From the NCBI GenBank assembly GCA_023128195.1, contig JAGMEL010000036.1:1-31670 (forward strand): DNA of 31,670 bases. The letters are read 5' to 3'. The notes under the pieces are model-generated. The model saw only the letters and a program-made list of their open reading frames with translations, was not told the DNA's origin and searched no databases. The stretch is from Caldifarciminota bacterium (lineage in GTDB: Bacteria; Hydrothermota; Tepidihabitantia; SM23-42). How positions within the stretch are numbered: the first letter of the stretch is position 1; each line of letters begins with the position of its first letter. Below, one piece after another: positions 30,189-31,670 of this stretch. The position numbers and the translations under genes are program-made.

Positions 30189-31294
30189 AAAAAAGGATTT
30201 TAATTATAATCGGTGGTATTATCCTGATTGCCGTCATTGTAATACTGAACCTGACTAATAAAGAAAGTGGAAAAGAGGTTGAGGTAGCGATTGTAAAAAA
30301 AGGAGATATTATTTCAATGGTGACGGCGTCCGGAGAATTACGCGCAAAATCACAGGTTGATATATCTGCAGAAACGATCGGTCGGATAAAGAAGATTCTT
30401 TTTCAGGAGGGGGACTATGTGAACAAGGGGTCTCTTCTTATCGAACTTAATGATGTTAATGCAAATGCAAATCGTAAACTTGCCCGGGCTCAGTTAGAAC
30501 AGGCAAAACAGGATTTTATTCGAGGAAAAAAACTTTTTGAAAAGGAGTTAATCTCCAAAGAAAGTTTTGAAAAGATCGAGTTGGGTTATGAAATAACAAA
30601 GGCACAATATGAACAGGCACTTGATGCTTACAGAAAGACAAAGATATATGCTCCTATTTCAGGAACGATAATGAAGATCAATGTTGAAGAGGGCGAGACC
30701 GCAGTAATGGGCACAATGAATTATCAGGGGACTGTGCTCATGACCATTGCTGATTTATCCAAAATGCTCGCCGTGGTCAGGATTGATGAAACAGATGTGC
30801 CAGAGGTCAAGGTCGGTCAGGAGGTTGAGATCATTGCTGATGCCTTGCCTGATTCAACCTATCCAGGGGCAATAACCAAGGTTGGGCTAATGCCCATTAC
30901 GAGTCAATTAACGACTGAGCAAGCAACTGATTTTGAGGTTGAAATTGAGATGAGTGAATTTTCATCATTACTTCGACTTGGGATGAATATGAAAGCCGAT
31001 ATTATCACAGACGAGAAGTCAGATGTTCTTACTGTTCCAATCCAGTCATCAGGCAAACGCAAGATTGCTGATAAACTTAAGGAGACTGTTTTTGTTGTGC
31101 AGGATGGTAAGGCAGTACTTACTGAAATCACAGTGGGAACATCGAGCGATACAGCAATTGAGATAATCTCAGGCATTGAACAAGGTGATACAGTGGTCAT
31201 TGGGCCCTATCGTGTCCTTTCAAAGCTGAAAGATGGTCAAAAGGTCAAATTTAAGATTGCAGATGAGAACGAGTTCCGCCCCCCATTAGAATAG
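30185..31294 (+). CDS. macA: Periplasmic adaptor protein of a MacA/HlyD type efflux system
   Basis: 369 residues. An N-terminal anchor helix (RILIIIGGIILIAVIVIL) is followed by a lipoyl half motif (SGELRAKSQVDISAETIGRI), a coiled-coil hairpin (about 95-155), the second lipoyl half (YAPISGTIMKINVEEGETAV), and beta-barrel and membrane-proximal domains (VPEVKVGQEVEIIADALPD...). This is the MacA/RND-MFP plan. It is coupled to the TolC gene and followed by a MacB-like ATPase gene, so it links the inner membrane pump to TolC. The substrate is unknown. Confidence 0.92.
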   Translation: MKKRILIIIGGIILIAVIVILNLTNKESGKEVEVAIVKKGDIISMVTASGELRAKSQVDISAETIGRIKKILFQEGDYVNKGSLLIELNDVNANANRKLARAQLEQAKQDFIRGKKLFEKELISKESFEKIELGYEITKAQYEQALDAYRKTKIYAPISGTIMKINVEEGETAVMGTMNYQGTVLMTIADLSKMLAVVRIDETDVPEVKVGQEVEIIADALPDSTYPGAITKVGLMPITSQLTTEQATDFEVEIEMSEFSSLLRLGMNMKADIITDEKSDVLTVPIQSSGKRKIADKLKETVFVVQDGKAVLTEITVGTSSDTAIEIISGIEQGDTVVIGPYRVLSKLKDGQKVKFKIADENEFRPPLE

Positions 31295-31334
31295 GTGTTA
31301 TGACGATATGTTAAGCATAAACGTAACAAGAGGT

Positions 31335-31350
31335 TCAGCATTGATGCTGA
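31335..31350 (+). other. Small hairpin between adaptor and ATPase genes
   Basis: TCAGCAT-TG-ATGCTGA, a perfect seven-base stem in the 83-base gap 31295-31377. It has no T-tract. It could tune mRNA stability within the operon. Confidence 0.4.
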
Positions 31351-31377
31351 GTGACAGATGATCAAGGTAGGGGTTGA

Positions 31378-31670
31378 ATGAAGAAAACAAACGTTGTATG
31401 CCGAGCCGTAGATATCAAGAAAACTTATTGGCGCGGCAAGGTTGCGGTTGAAGCCTTATGCGGTGTAAATGTAGAGATAAAAAGCAATGCATATATTTCA
31501 ATTATGGGCGCCTCGGGTTCTGGTAAATCGACCTTGATTCATATTCTCAGTTGTCTTGATTCACCAAGTTCAGGTGAATATTATCTTGAGGATAAATTGG
31601 TTTCAATGTATACAGATGAGGAGTTAGCAAAGATAAGGAATAAGTTTTTCGGATTTGTGTTTCAGACTTT
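31378..31670 (+). CDS. MacB/LolD-type ABC transporter ATP-binding protein, partial
   Basis: The first 97 residues are visible. ATG 31378 follows AGGGG. It has an N-terminal AVDIKKTYWRGKVAVEALCGV strand, Walker A GASGSGKST, the SCLDSPSSGEY segment typical of LolD/MacB/FtsE ATPases, and the start of the Q-loop GFVFQT. The remainder, including Walker B, is cut by the window edge. With TolC and adaptor genes upstream, it is the expected pump ATPase. A permease fusion or a separate permease gene would lie beyond. Confidence 0.92.
   Translation, partial: MKKTNVVCRAVDIKKTYWRGKVAVEALCGVNVEIKSNAYISIMGASGSGKSTLIHILSCLDSPSSGEYYLEDKLVSMYTDEELAKIRNKFFGFVFQT

Overview
Organism: the window looks like a fragment of a bacterial chromosome with compact, AT-leaning genes and sigma70-type promoters. 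It has a V/A-type ATPase operon, an archease, a selenoprotein SelD, an RRM protein, TolC/HlyD export genes and many short palindromic intergenic repeats. Together these suggest a deep-branching anaerobic diderm, such as a WOR-3/Stahlbacteria-like candidate phylum. That placement is an inference from style and gene content; no rRNA or other marker in the window settles it. Layout: 1-2824 (minus) is the front of a V-type ATP synthase operon (H-like, I, K). 2925-5054 is a membrane Cache-PAS-HD-GYP receptor. 5286-5699 is an archease, divergent from a gene at 5838-7148 in which a ferredoxin:thioredoxin-reductase catalytic domain runs in frame, through a UGA codon, into selenide water dikinase (SelD). 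7211-13673 holds a beta-propeller secreted protein, an RRM protein, a PutP-like symporter, a YitT protein and a long coiled-coil protein. 13754-18117 holds a tRNA(CAU), ChrA, LarE, a thioredoxin-fold protein, an M48 protease and an ArsR-type regulator. 18404-20892 holds a TPR lipoprotein-like or secreted protein, a small membrane protein and a MntA-HepT toxin-antitoxin pair. 20893-27830 is an accessory island. It carries short ORFs behind strong signals, an Arg/Tyr-rich protein, and a probable ribosomal peptide (RiPP) locus: a 42-aa precursor, a PqqD/RRE-B12-radical SAM enzyme, a membrane TPR protein, an LspA homologue, an ABC-2 exporter and a small membrane protein. 28229-31670 is a Yip1-family protein followed by a TolC-HlyD-MacB export operon that runs off the window. 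How the genes work together: two systems stand out. The first is a predicted FTR-SelD fusion read through a selenocysteine UGA, with a SECIS-like hairpin at the expected distance, Sec aligned to the catalytic Cys17 of E. coli SelD and the partner Lys conserved; no in-frame start codon lies between the FTR cysteines and the UGA. The second is the RiPP locus, whose precursor leader resembles the YxxPxLxxxG motif bound by PqqD-type recognition domains, and whose core is an Ile/Ala-rich hydrophobic stretch ending in PCSG. A signal peptidase II homologue is an unusual neighbour for such a locus. Regulation: eight first genes carry a TTGACA-(16/17)-TATAAT-type promoter whose -10 box ends only 5-10 bases before the start codon, so leaderless transcription appears common here. 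Genes inside operons, and some others, keep good Shine-Dalgarno sites. Intergenic DNA carries a modular three-way-junction repeat (about 8830, 9538, 18190-18381), TGAC...GTCA hairpins around the ATPase operon, helically phased AAGGC arrays (8651-8750, 28006-28072) and a 99-bp inverted-repeat element (15935-16033).
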